In this document: positions 50,601-58,510 of the stretch, piece after piece | Numbering within the stretch: position 1 is the stretch's first letter | How the letters are laid out: the number at the start of each line of letters is the position of its first letter | From: Actinophytocola xinjiangensis | GTDB lineage: Bacteria; Actinomycetota; Actinomycetes; Mycobacteriales; Pseudonocardiaceae | Direction: 5' to 3' | Length of the DNA: 64,000 nt | NCBI RefSeq assembly: GCF_001921215.1 | Contig: NZ_MSIF01000020.1 | Span: 1-64,000, forward strand | Notes under the pieces: generated by a model | What the model saw: the letters and a program-made list of their open reading frames with translations, nothing else | Database searches by the model: none | What the model was told of the DNA's origin: nothing | Program-made: the position numbers and the translations under genes

Positions 50601-51044
50601 CAGCCGCAGCGCGTCGTCGAACTCGCGGGCGGCGTGCGCGGCGACCGCGTCGACCACCTCCGCCTCGGCGCGTTCCAGGTCGATCACGGCGCCGGCCGGC
50701 AGTCGCAGCAGGTAGCGCCCGCCCCGGGAGACCACCGCGTCCTCGGTGCCGGCCACGAACGACCGCACGCGGCTCACCACGCTGCGCAGCGCCGAGGCCC
50801 AGGTGTCGGGCAGCCCGTCCGGCCAGACCGTGTCAGCCAGCTGGTCACGGCTGGTGCCGCCGGCACGTTCCATGGCCAGCCGCGCGAACGCGACCTGGGC
50901 CTGGGCGCTCGACAGATAGCGGGCCGCCTCGCCGTTCCCCTCGCCGGCGTCCTCGATCGAGACGAGGCCCGCCAGCCGGATCAGCACGCCGGCAGCCGCC
51001 TGGGGGTCGGTAATCCGGACAGCATCTTCCCCTCCTCTCGACAT
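47622..51044 (-). CDS. Large SARP-type regulator with AAA/NTPase and TPR-like domains
   Basis: 1140 residues if ATG 51044 is used; the winged-helix domain really begins at VLIRLAG, and a GTG at 50987 is a serious alternative (see the leader ORF). Order: winged-helix DNA-binding region, bacterial transcriptional activation (BTAD) domain to about residue 270, NTPase with Walker A GEPGVGKT and Walker B LLLILDD, then a long helical repeat region. There is no LuxR-type HTH at the C-terminus. Large SARPs of this layout activate antibiotic clusters. It is divergent from the oxoamine synthase operon and upstream of the decarboxylase gene, so it may control one or both. Confidence 0.9.
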   Translation of the reverse strand: MSRGGEDAVRITDPQAAAGVLIRLAGLVSIEDAGEGNGEAARYLSSAQAQVAFARLAMERAGGTSRDQLADTVWPDGLPDTWASALRSVVSRVRSFVAGTEDAVVSRGGRYLLRLPAGAVIDLERAEAEVVDAVAAHAAREFDDALRLAESAVACLRRPLLPNHDGEWVGEVRARLAETLVTGLETASLAASALGDGPGALRFADEAVRRAPLRESTHRARMTAHVAAGNRAEAMRCYHELRATLADELGIDPSPESQAAYVELLGAPAEQVPQPQEASRSGPRAPAPFVGRRGERGALAQAWSRAERGTSHMVLVTGEPGVGKTRLVTEAAHQISLAGGVVAHARCDLAPAAPFQPVVEAVGALLAAGLDERLARRATALRDTLGTDQPDHTRAVEQAADLFARISREHPLLLILDDLDQAADDTLAVLRQVFRRRADSALLVVATAGLPARREERLTTLVQQLDQDGWLYRLTLPGLSEQDVRELADEVVPEPFLDEVPAPRRLVADTGGNVYLLLEMLQWPCERGSVGSRAELSPAIHEYATVQLTSLDAVPRRLLRGAVVAGRIFELDLVAEAAGLDLDRAMDALDLLLAAGIVSEAGRGRYRFTHDVLRRATYTQLSAARRRGLHARYAEVVERRRAGDLGRYTRALAHHRTAGATEGGDQHAVRWVWRAAAQAGGDGALEEAVRLHREALRHVPGEDDGLRAEAVTNLGLAQLAAGHRECGQTLLDGALHAMHSERLPVAARAALGLADAVGSRPELRAEAAALIELLVAEDSARWGQRGGNDRIDGVTLGRMLARQVRLGSPLGAGPVTDTALAELTRELGLLEGPGMVARRHTLAGELLTVATAVDDADGRIVAAHHQAMAAELRGDLAGRQAALTTLAAAAHANPLGDALLLEHAVAEAVTRGRFTDAAVVARLAGNVTGSGPGWAAVSPPPGTLAQRQLLVAGLLRTGLWPEPGAAPRTGPEAAERSLRELAGGVRGRPHLTVRAFATGAEPLPSGDEWAHLMGVLALGAVELGDPTTAEALRARLAPYGGLVCGVGYRTFAGQVSFHLGQLAVVTGDWDEAESQLTDAVAWLTVRGARPWVALAKQSLARALAGRARAGDRGSARTLLTEANTALVEAGLAHRVCAVVA
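50981..51025 (-). CDS. Possible 14-residue leader ORF overlapping the regulator start
   Basis: ATG 51025 has the best ribosome binding site of this region (AGAGGAGGGGAAG, five-base spacing) but reads out of frame with the regulator: MLSGLPTPRRLPAC then TGA. The stop lies in GTGCTGA, seven bases overlapping an in-frame GTG (50987) of the regulator, the layout of translational coupling. Alternatively it is a sign of a sequence error at the regulator's start. Confidence 0.45.
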   Translation of the reverse strand: MLSGLPTPRRLPAC

Positions 51045-51194
51045 AAACCCTGCGAGCAGCCGTTTGTGCTGTGGTCGCGTATGGCTTGAGCAACCGGTGG
51101 CGGAGTTGACGCCGATGATGTTGCGCCCCGCTTGCGCGCGCCCCCGTAGAAATCGGAACTGCCGTGACCGTGGTACTTGGGTGAGGAGACGCAT
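51045..51194. promoter_or_regulatory. Divergent intergenic region between regulator and operon
   Basis: 150 bp between the large SARP (minus) and the 12-gene operon (plus). It must contain both promoters. The operon's first gene has a strong GAGGAG six bases before its GTG. I could not assign -35/-10 boxes or SARP direct repeats with confidence. Confidence 0.5.
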
Positions 51195-52412
51195 GTGAAC
51201 GCTTCAGCTGCCTGGCAACACCTTGAGCCGAAGGTTGTGGCGATCAACCGGCGAATCGCGGAACTCGAATGGGAACCCAGTCGCCGCAACAACTTCGTCG
51301 CCTACAAACCCGAGCGGGACAGTTCCTATGTGGAGGTCGACGGCGACCGTCTCCTGATGATGTCCGGCTACGGCTACATCGGCCTCAACGGAGACCAGCG
51401 CGTGGTCGAGGCCGCCAAGGCCGCGGTCGACGAGTACGGCACCGGGACCCCCGGCGTGCGGGCCCTGGCCGGCACCATCCCGCTGCACGAGGAGCTGGAG
51501 GCCGAGGTCGCGAAGTTCACCGGGCGGGAGAGCTCGCTGGTGTTCAGCTCCGGCTACGCCGCCAACGTCGGCACGGTCGGCGCGCTGTGCGGGGCCGGGG
51601 ACACGATCCTGCTCGACAAGCTCGACCACGCCAGCATCGTCGACGGCGCGCAGCTGTCCGGCGCGACGGTGACCCGCTTCCGCCACAACGATCCCCGCCA
51701 CCTCGACCGGCGGCTGGCCGGCACCGACCCGGACACCACCCGGCTGGTCGTCGTGGACAGCGTGTACTCGATGGACGGCGACATCGCGCCGCTGCCGGAG
51801 CTGCGTGAGGTGTGCGACAGGCACGGCGCGCTGCTGATGGTCGACGAGGCGCACTCGCTCGGCGTCATCGGCGCCACCGGCCGGGGCATCGAGGAGCACT
51901 TCAACAACGAGGTCAGGGCCGACATCAAGGTCGGCACGCTGTCCAAGGCGGTGCCGTCCAACGGCGGCTGGATCGTGGGCAACGAGCAGTTCCTGCAGTG
52001 GCTCAAGCGCCTGGCCCGCCCGTTCCTGTTCTCCGCGGCGCTGGCCCCGGCGCAGGTCGGCGCGGCCCTGGAGTCGCTGCGGATCCTCGACCGCGAGCCG
52101 GAGCGGGTGACCCGCGCGCAGGCGGAGTCCGCGCGGTTCCGCCAGATCATGTCCGAGGCCGGGATGAACACCGGCGACTCGCAGACCGCGGTCGTGCCGC
52201 TGATCGTCGGCTCGGACGAGAACGCCTGGGACTACGCGACGGCCTGCCGCAAGGCCGGCGTGATCGGCCTGCCGGTGATGACCCCGGCCGTGCCGCCTGG
52301 CCTGGCCAGGCTGCGGATCGCGATCACCGCCAAGCACACCCGCGAGGAGATCGACTTCGCGATCGACGCCTTCCTCACCGCCGCCCGCCAGTGCCGGCTG
52401 ATCGGGGAGTGA
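51195..52412 (+). CDS. Alpha-oxoamine synthase (KBL/AONS family)
   Basis: 405 residues from GTG 51195 (GAGGAG six bases upstream). PLP-dependent decarboxylative condensation of an amino acid with an acyl thioester. Family motifs are intact: GTPGVRALAGT, HASIVDGAQLS, VDEAHS (Asp217, His220) and the Schiff-base lysine in GTLSKA (Lys251). Length fits 8-amino-7-oxononanoate synthase and the catalytic domain of PigH/RedN. No other biotin genes are present, so biotin synthesis is unlikely. First gene of the operon with KAS II, MaoC, ligase and PCP, it probably joins an acyl-PCP to Ser, Ala or Gly to give an alpha-amino ketone, the precursor of a second pyrrole or pyrroline ring. Confidence 0.9.
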   Translation: MNASAAWQHLEPKVVAINRRIAELEWEPSRRNNFVAYKPERDSSYVEVDGDRLLMMSGYGYIGLNGDQRVVEAAKAAVDEYGTGTPGVRALAGTIPLHEELEAEVAKFTGRESSLVFSSGYAANVGTVGALCGAGDTILLDKLDHASIVDGAQLSGATVTRFRHNDPRHLDRRLAGTDPDTTRLVVVDSVYSMDGDIAPLPELREVCDRHGALLMVDEAHSLGVIGATGRGIEEHFNNEVRADIKVGTLSKAVPSNGGWIVGNEQFLQWLKRLARPFLFSAALAPAQVGAALESLRILDREPERVTRAQAESARFRQIMSEAGMNTGDSQTAVVPLIVGSDENAWDYATACRKAGVIGLPVMTPAVPPGLARLRIAITAKHTREEIDFAIDAFLTAARQCRLIGE

Positions 52413-52416
52413 CGAC

Positions 52417-53646
52417 ATGGCAGGGAAAACCGAGATCGCGATCACCGGTGCCGGGGTCGTCACCCCGGCCGGGTCGACGATAACCGACTTCTGGTCGACG
52501 CTGCTGGCCGGCAAGTCCATGGCCGCCACCCTCGACACCGATGTGGACATGAGCAACCACGGGACCCGGTTCGGCTGTGCGGTGCGTGGCCTGGAGGACG
52601 TCGGTCTGCTCACGCCCAAGGAGTCCCGGCGAATGGACCCGTTCGCCAGGTTCGGCGTCACCGCGGCGCTGAGCGCGTTCCGCGACGCCGGTGAGCCGGT
52701 CGCCGACCCGCACCGCACGGCGATCGTCGTCGGCAACGCGGTGGGCGGGCGGCAGACCACCGACGCCGAGGTCGGCAACTACTTCCTGCACGGGCCGCAC
52801 CGGGTGAACCCGCTGCTGCCGCTGGTGAGCATGCCCAACGCGGCCGCCGCGCTGCTGGCGATGCGCCTTGGCTGGCACGGGCCGGCGCTGACCATCGCCA
52901 CCACCTGCGCCAGCGGCGTTGACGCCATCGGGCACGCGCTGCTGATGCTGCGCGACCACCGCGCGGACATCGTGATCGCCGGTGGCGCGGAGTCGACGCT
53001 GAGCCCGGTGACCCTGGCGGCGTTCAACAACCTCAACGCGGTGTCCTCGCGCAACGACGCGCCGGAGCTGGCGAGCCGGCCCTTCGACGTGGACCGGGAC
53101 GGCTTCGTGATGGGCGAGGGCGCCGGGTTCGTCGTGCTGGAGCGCAAGGCCGACGCCGACGCGCGCGGTGCCCGCACCTACGGCCTGGTCGCCGGCTACG
53201 GCAGCACGGCCGACGCCTACCACCTGGCGATGCCGCTGCCCGACGGGTCGGCGGCGGTCAACGCCATGGAGGCGGCGATCGCCGACGCCGGGCTCGGACC
53301 GTCGGACATCGCGCACATCAACGCGCACGGCACGTCGACCCAGCAGAACGACCGGGCCGAGGCCAACGGGCTGGCCAAGGTGTTCGGGCCGGGCGGGCCG
53401 CCGGTCACCTCGACCAAGAGCGTGATCGGTCACCTGATCGGCGCGGCCGGCGCGGTGGAGGCCATCGCGACCGTGCTGTCCAACCAGCACGCGGTGATCC
53501 CGCCGACGGCCAACCACGAGCGGCTGGAGCCCGGGATGGAGATCGACGTCGTGGCCGGCGCGCCGCGCACCATCACGCCCGGTCCCGCGCTGTCGAACTC
53601 CTTCGGGTTCGGCGGCCACAACGCCTGTCTGGTGGTGACCCCATGA
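52417..53646 (+). CDS. Beta-ketoacyl-ACP synthase II-like protein (FabF family)
   Basis: 409 residues, ATG. Active-site Cys164 in TTCASG, His304 in NAHGTS and His339 in GHLIGAAG, so a complete Cys-His-His condensing enzyme. Four bases after the oxoamine synthase and overlapping the MaoC gene (ATGA). It should elongate a carrier-bound acyl group (possibly pyrrolyl-PCP) with malonyl units. No chain-length-factor partner is present, so it is unlike aromatic type II PKSs. Confidence 0.93.
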   Translation: MAGKTEIAITGAGVVTPAGSTITDFWSTLLAGKSMAATLDTDVDMSNHGTRFGCAVRGLEDVGLLTPKESRRMDPFARFGVTAALSAFRDAGEPVADPHRTAIVVGNAVGGRQTTDAEVGNYFLHGPHRVNPLLPLVSMPNAAAALLAMRLGWHGPALTIATTCASGVDAIGHALLMLRDHRADIVIAGGAESTLSPVTLAAFNNLNAVSSRNDAPELASRPFDVDRDGFVMGEGAGFVVLERKADADARGARTYGLVAGYGSTADAYHLAMPLPDGSAAVNAMEAAIADAGLGPSDIAHINAHGTSTQQNDRAEANGLAKVFGPGGPPVTSTKSVIGHLIGAAGAVEAIATVLSNQHAVIPPTANHERLEPGMEIDVVAGAPRTITPGPALSNSFGFGGHNACLVVTP

Positions 53647-54503
53647 CCCCGGTCGCGACGCTGGTCCGCACGATCACCGTCGGCGAACTGGCCGCCTACC
53701 GCGACGCCGTGCGGTCGGTGGTCGGCTCGCCGGCGCCGGACGGGGCCAGCCCCAAGGCCTCGCCGGTGCACACCTTCGTCCTCGCCCACCAGGCGTTCGA
53801 CCTGGCGTTCGGCAAGATCGACGCCGCCGGCCCGAACGGCGAGGAGCCGACGCGGGTCCACCTCAGCCAGGAGATCCGCGCCGACCGGCTGCTCACGCCG
53901 GGCGAGACGGTGACCATCGAGGTCGACCTGCTCGGTGCCCGCAAGGAGGCCGGCGGGGTGCGGGTGGCCATGCGTGCGGTGCTGGTCGGCGCCGACGGCG
54001 CGACCTTCGCCGAGCTGGTCACCGGGGCCCTGTTGGGCGGCGCGGTCACGCCGGAGCCCTTCGGTGAGCTGCCGCCCTTCCCGGCCCACCGCACGAAGAA
54101 CCCGCCAACCGTCCACAACCGACAGATCGCGGTCGAGGACGTGCGGCGCTACGCGGCGGCCTCCGGGGACACCAACCCCATCCACCTGGAGGACGCCGCC
54201 GCGCGGGCCGCCGGGTTCGACGGGGTCATCGCGCACGGGATGAGCCTGCTGGCGGTGGTGTGTGAGGAGGTCGTCGACCACCACGCCGGCGGGGACGCGT
54301 CGCTGGTGCGTGAGGTCGGTGTCCGGTTCTCCTCACCGGTGCGTCCCGGCGAGCCGATCGACATCACGCTGGCGCCCGACGGCGGCGACACCGTCTGCTT
54401 CAGCTGCCGGACCCCGCAGGGCCTGGCCTTGAAGGGCGGCTGGGTGACCCTTGGTCAGGCGCCCGCATTACCCGTGACCGAAGGCACGATTGCGAGTATG
54501 TGA
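53643..54503 (+). CDS. MaoC-type double hot-dog dehydratase
   Basis: 286 residues. Two hot-dog halves: a degenerate N-terminal one (about 5-135) and a C-terminal MaoC domain with the hydratase-2 motif YAAASGDTNPIH, giving the catalytic pair Asp176 and His181, then AHGMSLL. The arrangement resembles FAS1-type dehydratases and (R)-specific enoyl hydratases. It overlaps both neighbours and would dehydrate a 3-hydroxyacyl-PCP produced after KAS II. No dedicated ketoreductase lies in this operon; the FabG-like gene at 42032 could serve. Confidence 0.9.
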   Translation: MTPVATLVRTITVGELAAYRDAVRSVVGSPAPDGASPKASPVHTFVLAHQAFDLAFGKIDAAGPNGEEPTRVHLSQEIRADRLLTPGETVTIEVDLLGARKEAGGVRVAMRAVLVGADGATFAELVTGALLGGAVTPEPFGELPPFPAHRTKNPPTVHNRQIAVEDVRRYAAASGDTNPIHLEDAAARAAGFDGVIAHGMSLLAVVCEEVVDHHAGGDASLVREVGVRFSSPVRPGEPIDITLAPDGGDTVCFSCRTPQGLALKGGWVTLGQAPALPVTEGTIASM

Positions 54504-56008
54504 TGGCAGAGGTCCCCGGTTTCCAGGAAGCGTTTCTCGCTCAGGTCGACACCCAGCCCAACGCCCCGGCGCTGCTCTGGCACGGCGAGCAGACCTCCTA
54601 CCGCGAGCTGTACGAGATGGCCAGCAAGGCCGGAGCACAGTTGGTGGGGCTCGACCTCGGGCCGGACGAACCCGTTGGCGTGCTGGCCAAGAAGTCCCCG
54701 TCGGCGGTCGCCCTGGTGCTGGCCTGTGTGCTGGCCGGCCGGCGGTTCCTGCTGCCCTCCCCCGCGTTCGCCGAGCGGACGCTGACCGCCCTGTTCGCCA
54801 GGGGCGGCTGCCGGTACGCGCTGGTGCCCGACGCCGACCCGCTCTCGATCCCCCCGGCCGACGGTCCGCCGGCGCTGCGGGTGGTCGACCAGACCGACGT
54901 CTCGTTCATGCTCACCACCTCCGGTTCCACCGGCCTGCCCAAGGTCGTGCCGCTCCCCCAGTCCGGTGTGGACCGTTTCTCCGGCTGGGCGGCGGACTCG
55001 TTCGGCATCGGGCCGGGGCGATCGGTGCTCAACTACGCACCGCTGAACTTCGACCTGTGCCTGCTGGACATCTGGACGACGCTGGCCAGGGGCGGGCGGG
55101 TGGTGCTGGTCGACCCTGCGTTGGCGGCCAACGGTTTCCACCTGCTGAACCTGCTGGCCCGCGAGGAGGTGCACGTTCTCCAGGCGGTGCCGATGTTCTA
55201 CGGCCTGCTGCTGTACGCGGTGATGGCCAAGGAGCCGGAGCGCACGTTCAACTCGGTGGAGCACGTGATGTTCACCGGCGACGCCATGCCGGACTGCACC
55301 CTGGAGCAGCTGCCGGCGGTGTTCCCGTCGGCGCGGCTGTACAACATCTACGGCTGTACCGAGACCAACGACAGCTTCATCCACGAGGTCGAGCGGGAGA
55401 CGGCCGGCACGACCGGCCCGCTGCCGATCGGCACCCCGCTGCCGGGGGTGAGCTCGGCGATCGTCGGCGCGGACGGTGAGGCGCTGACCGGGTCGGGGCT
55501 GGGTGAGCTGTACGTGTCGACCCCGTTCCAGACCGGCGGCTACCTCAACCGGGCCGACCAGGACCACCGGTTCACCGGCCACCCCAACGGCTGGGACGAG
55601 CGGCGGTACTTCCGCACCGGCGACCTGGTCCGCCGCGACGAGTCCGGTCAGGTGTTCCTGGTGGGGCGCAGCGACTTCCAGGTGAAGGTGCGCGGCGTGG
55701 CGATCAACACGGCCGAGGTGGAGCGGGTGCTGATCGAGCACCAGGACGTGCTGGAGGTCGCGGTGGTCACCCGGCACGACGACCTGACGGGCAGCGAACT
55801 GCTGTGCGCGGTGCGGCGGGCACCGGACAGCGGTCTGAACAACCTCGGGCTGCGCAAGCACTGTGCGCGGCGGCTGCCCCGGGCCGCGATCCCCACGGTG
55901 ATCCGGATCGTCGACGAGCCACTGCCGAAGACCTCCACCGGCAAGGTCGACCGCAACGCCATCAGTTTTCCGGATGTATCGCCGAACGCTCGAGGAAGGG
56001 TGTCATGA
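54503..56008 (+). CDS. Amino-acid:carrier-protein AMP ligase, prolyl type (PltF/RedM-like)
   Basis: 501 residues; ATG 54503 shares one base with the MaoC stop (TGATG). A3 core TTSGSTGLPK (138-147), A4 NFDLCLLDIW (182-191), A5 YGCTETND, A8 VKVRGVAINTAEVE, A10 lysine in STGKVDR. No fused PCP; a discrete PCP follows immediately. The stand-alone layout, the D-L-L at the first specificity positions and the YGCTETND variant are what I recall for proline ligases of pyrrole pathways (PltF, RedM, PigI). With the PCP and the dehydrogenase it predicts L-prolyl-S-PCP. Proline specificity is inferred, not proven. Confidence 0.88.
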   Translation: MAEVPGFQEAFLAQVDTQPNAPALLWHGEQTSYRELYEMASKAGAQLVGLDLGPDEPVGVLAKKSPSAVALVLACVLAGRRFLLPSPAFAERTLTALFARGGCRYALVPDADPLSIPPADGPPALRVVDQTDVSFMLTTSGSTGLPKVVPLPQSGVDRFSGWAADSFGIGPGRSVLNYAPLNFDLCLLDIWTTLARGGRVVLVDPALAANGFHLLNLLAREEVHVLQAVPMFYGLLLYAVMAKEPERTFNSVEHVMFTGDAMPDCTLEQLPAVFPSARLYNIYGCTETNDSFIHEVERETAGTTGPLPIGTPLPGVSSAIVGADGEALTGSGLGELYVSTPFQTGGYLNRADQDHRFTGHPNGWDERRYFRTGDLVRRDESGQVFLVGRSDFQVKVRGVAINTAEVERVLIEHQDVLEVAVVTRHDDLTGSELLCAVRRAPDSGLNNLGLRKHCARRLPRAAIPTVIRIVDEPLPKTSTGKVDRNAISFPDVSPNARGRVS

Positions 56009-56265
56009 GCAATATTGAGGCAATCAAGAGGTTTCTGATCGAGGAGTTCCTGCCGGACGTGAACTCCAGCGAGCTGGACGTGGACCACGACCTGCTCGGT
56101 GACGGGCTCATCGACAGCCTCGGCGTGCTGAAGCTGATCACCTGGCTGGAGGAGAAGTTCAGCCTCACGATCGGCGACGCCGAGCTGGACCCGGACAACT
56201 TCCGCAGTGTCGCGGCGATCGAGCAGTTCATCGCGGTCTCCGGAGCGACGACAACCAGGAGCTGA
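56005..56265 (+). CDS. Discrete peptidyl/acyl carrier protein
   Basis: 86 residues, overlapping the ligase stop (ATGA). The phosphopantetheine site is LIDSLGVLKL with Ser38. It is translationally coupled to the ligase and so is its likely partner; the acyl dehydrogenase further down would oxidise the prolyl group while bound here, like PltL or PigG. Confidence 0.92.
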   Translation: MSNIEAIKRFLIEEFLPDVNSSELDVDHDLLGDGLIDSLGVLKLITWLEEKFSLTIGDAELDPDNFRSVAAIEQFIAVSGATTTRS

Positions 56266-56269
56266 GGTC

Positions 56270-57301
56270 ATGGGCGCGGTACTCGAAGGACTGGTGAACC
56301 AGCGCGCCGGGGTCGGTCTCGACGACTGGCGGTCCTTCTGGGACCGGTTGGAGTCCGGTGAGGTCGAGCGCGGCGAGGCGGTCGCCGTGCTCTCCTCGCT
56401 GGCCACCCGGCTCCCGGACCACGACACGCTGTGCGGCCTGCTGGCCTCGTTCGACGAACGGCGCGAGCAGGCGCCGTCACACTGGGCGGGAGCGGTCAAC
56501 ATCGTCGGCACCGGCGGGGGTCCACGCACGTTCAACATCTCCACCGCGTCGGCGTTCGTGGCCGCCGCGATGGGGGTGCCGGTGGTGAAGACCGGGTCGC
56601 GCGCCTACACCAGCAAGCTGGGGTCGATAGACCTGTTGGAACGACTGGGGATCGGACTCACCAAGTCCCACATGGACACCGAGGACTCGTTGGACCGCTT
56701 CGGTCTGGCCTTCGCCGGGCAGTTCGTCTACCCCCGGGTGCTGACCAGGCTGGCCAGGGTGATCGTGCCGACCAGCATGCGCTGGTTCGGCCGGTTCCTG
56801 AACACCGTCGGGCCGTTCATCGCGGGGCTGCCGGTGGCCGCCCAGCTGACCGGGGTGTCGGCGGCCGCGCCGCTGCCCCGGCTGCGCCAGCTCGCCGGCG
56901 CGGTGTCCGACCGGACGATCTGGCTGTGCACCAACGACGCCGGCGCCGACGAGCTGCTCGGCTTCGCCGAGAACATCATCTACACGCCCGGTGGCGAGCA
57001 GGCGTTGCCGCGCGGGAAGTACACCTCCGGCGCGGGGACGCTGGACTCGGTGGCGCCGGCCGATGACCTGGAGTCCACGCTGACCCAGTTCCTCGACGTG
57101 CTCTCGGGGTTGGCCGGGGACATCCCCACCGAGACGATCAGCATCAACGCCGCGGCGATGGCGGTGGCCAGTGGCCGGTTCGAGGACTGGCCGCCGGCGG
57201 TCGCCGCGGCACGGCTGGCCATCCGCGACGGTCTGGCCCGCGACCTGGCCGAACGCATGCGCTCGACCGCCAGCGGCCGCCGGGCGGTGGCGAATGGCTG
57301 A
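56270..57301 (+). CDS. Anthranilate phosphoribosyltransferase-like protein (TrpD family)
   Basis: 343 residues from ATG 56270. TrpD transfers phosphoribose from PRPP to the amine of anthranilate. The PRPP loop GTGGGPRTFNIS (80-91), Asn89 and STASAFVAAA are intact, and the magnesium-binding Asp-Glu appears in GADELLGF. But the KHGNR motif of classical TrpD is KTGSR here (107-111) and the GxRTxxNxxGPLxNP region is GRFLNTVGPFIAG, so the acceptor pocket differs. It is the first of four Trp homologues in the operon, with no TrpE or TrpG; the amine acceptor may not be plain anthranilate. Confidence 0.88.
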   Translation: MGAVLEGLVNQRAGVGLDDWRSFWDRLESGEVERGEAVAVLSSLATRLPDHDTLCGLLASFDERREQAPSHWAGAVNIVGTGGGPRTFNISTASAFVAAAMGVPVVKTGSRAYTSKLGSIDLLERLGIGLTKSHMDTEDSLDRFGLAFAGQFVYPRVLTRLARVIVPTSMRWFGRFLNTVGPFIAGLPVAAQLTGVSAAAPLPRLRQLAGAVSDRTIWLCTNDAGADELLGFAENIIYTPGGEQALPRGKYTSGAGTLDSVAPADDLESTLTQFLDVLSGLAGDIPTETISINAAAMAVASGRFEDWPPAVAAARLAIRDGLARDLAERMRSTASGRRAVANG

Positions 57302-58121
57302 GTTCTTCCCGAACCGGGGTGGCGACGGGTACGGCCTGGCGTTGTTCCTCAACGCCGGCGACCCGCCGCTGCCCGTGCTGGCCGATCTGGTCCAGATGCT
57401 CGACGAGTCCGGGGTGGACTGTCTGGAGCTGGCGGTGCCGTTCCCCAACTCGGTCACCGACGGCCCGACGATCCGCCGCTCGGCCGACCGGGCGCTGGCC
57501 CAGGGTGTCGGTCTGGCCGAGGTGCTGGCGTTCGTGGCCAGGGTCCGGCCGACGCTGCGCCGGTTGCGGATCGCGCTGCTGGCCGACTGGGCGTACTCGA
57601 TCCGGGGACGTTCGCTGGCCTCGGCCACCGGCGAGATCCTGGAGTCCGGTGTGGACGGACTGCTGCTGCACGCGCTGCCACCGAAGCTGCGCGCGGAGTA
57701 CCACGAGGTCACCGCCGAGGCCGGACTGCCGATCGTCACCACCTGCTACCACGGCAAGTCCTCGCCGCAGGTGCTGGCCACCGCCGCGGCCAACGCCTCG
57801 GCCTACCTCTACCTCGTCGCGCACTACGGCAAGAGCGGCACCACCGCGGCCACCGATCACCCGGCGCTGGCCGCCACCATCACCGGCCTGCGCGCCCACA
57901 CCAGTGCCCCGATCGCCGTCGGTTTCGGCGTGCGGGACCGGCGGGGCGCCCAGGCGGTGGCCGCGTGCGGGGCGGACGCGGTGATCATCGGCTCGGCCGG
58001 CGTCGCCCGGGTCGAGAGCGCACTCGCCGACGACCGCGACGTCGTCGACGAGTTCAGGAACTTCGTTCGGTCCATCGGTGCACCTGACGAGGAAATCTCA
58101 ACAATCACGACCGGAGGTTGA
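57294..58121 (+). CDS. Tryptophan synthase alpha-like protein (TrpA family)
   Basis: 275 residues, overlapping the TrpD-like stop by eight bases. TrpA cleaves indole-3-glycerol phosphate to indole and glyceraldehyde 3-phosphate. Both catalytic acids are present: Glu45 (LELAVPF) and Asp56 (TDGPTI); the phosphate site (GFGVRDRRGA, IIGSAGV) is recognisable. The VPDLP loop is LHALP and the YYVSRxGVTG segment is LYLVAHYGKSG, so substrate contacts differ. No TrpB is in the window, so it should release a free fused pyrrole product, as the lone alpha-type lyase BX1 does in maize. Confidence 0.87.
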   Translation: MAEFFPNRGGDGYGLALFLNAGDPPLPVLADLVQMLDESGVDCLELAVPFPNSVTDGPTIRRSADRALAQGVGLAEVLAFVARVRPTLRRLRIALLADWAYSIRGRSLASATGEILESGVDGLLLHALPPKLRAEYHEVTAEAGLPIVTTCYHGKSSPQVLATAAANASAYLYLVAHYGKSGTTAATDHPALAATITGLRAHTSAPIAVGFGVRDRRGAQAVAACGADAVIIGSAGVARVESALADDRDVVDEFRNFVRSIGAPDEEISTITTGG

Positions 58122-58123
58122 TC

Positions 58124-58498
58124 ATGATCGTTCGCCAGAGCGACAGCGTGCCGACCGTGGAGTGGGGCAACGGCACGAGCCAGCGCTTCCTCGTCGCGGC
58201 CGACGGCGTCGGCTACACCGTGACCAACACCCTCGTCCGCGCCGGCACCAAATCGAGGCTGGAGTATCGCAACCACCTGGAGGCCTGCTACTGCTACGCG
58301 GGTTCCGGCGAGGTCATCGAGTTGGACGGCACCTCCCACCCGATCGTGCCGGGCACCCTGTACGCGCTCAACGAACACGACGCGCACTTCCTGATCGCCA
58401 GCCCGCACGAGGACATGCACCTGGTGTGCGTGTTCACCCCCGCGCTCCGCGGAGACGAGGTGCACAGCCTCGACGAGCACGTCTCCTCGGCGTACTAG
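58124..58498 (+). CDS. Ectoine-synthase-like cupin (EctC family)
   Basis: 124 residues; ATG 58124 six bases after GGAGG was preferred to TTG 58118. The sequence follows EctC closely in pattern: a MIVR start, DGVGYTVTNT, AGTKSRLEYRNHLEACYC, PGTLYALNEHDAHFL and LVCVFTP. The iron ligands of EctC (Glu57, Tyr85, His93) correspond to Glu53, Tyr80 and His88. EctC closes a ring by intramolecular condensation of an amine with an amide carbonyl. No EctA, EctB or EctD is nearby, so here it probably catalyses an analogous dehydrative cyclisation of a pathway intermediate. Confidence 0.88.
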   Translation: MIVRQSDSVPTVEWGNGTSQRFLVAADGVGYTVTNTLVRAGTKSRLEYRNHLEACYCYAGSGEVIELDGTSHPIVPGTLYALNEHDAHFLIASPHEDMHLVCVFTPALRGDEVHSLDEHVSSAY

Positions 58499-58510
58499 AA
58501 GGCGGTTCAT

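Noticed and set aside
51195-52412. 5-aminolevulinate synthase of a C5N (aminohydroxycyclopentenone) set
   Set aside because: The fold is right but the neighbours are not: no amide synthetase of the C5N type, and the ligase is prolyl-like; general oxoamine synthase is safer.
58124-58498. Part of an ectoine operon
   Set aside because: No ectA, ectB, ectD or ask_ect gene in the window; it lies within a coupled natural-product operon.
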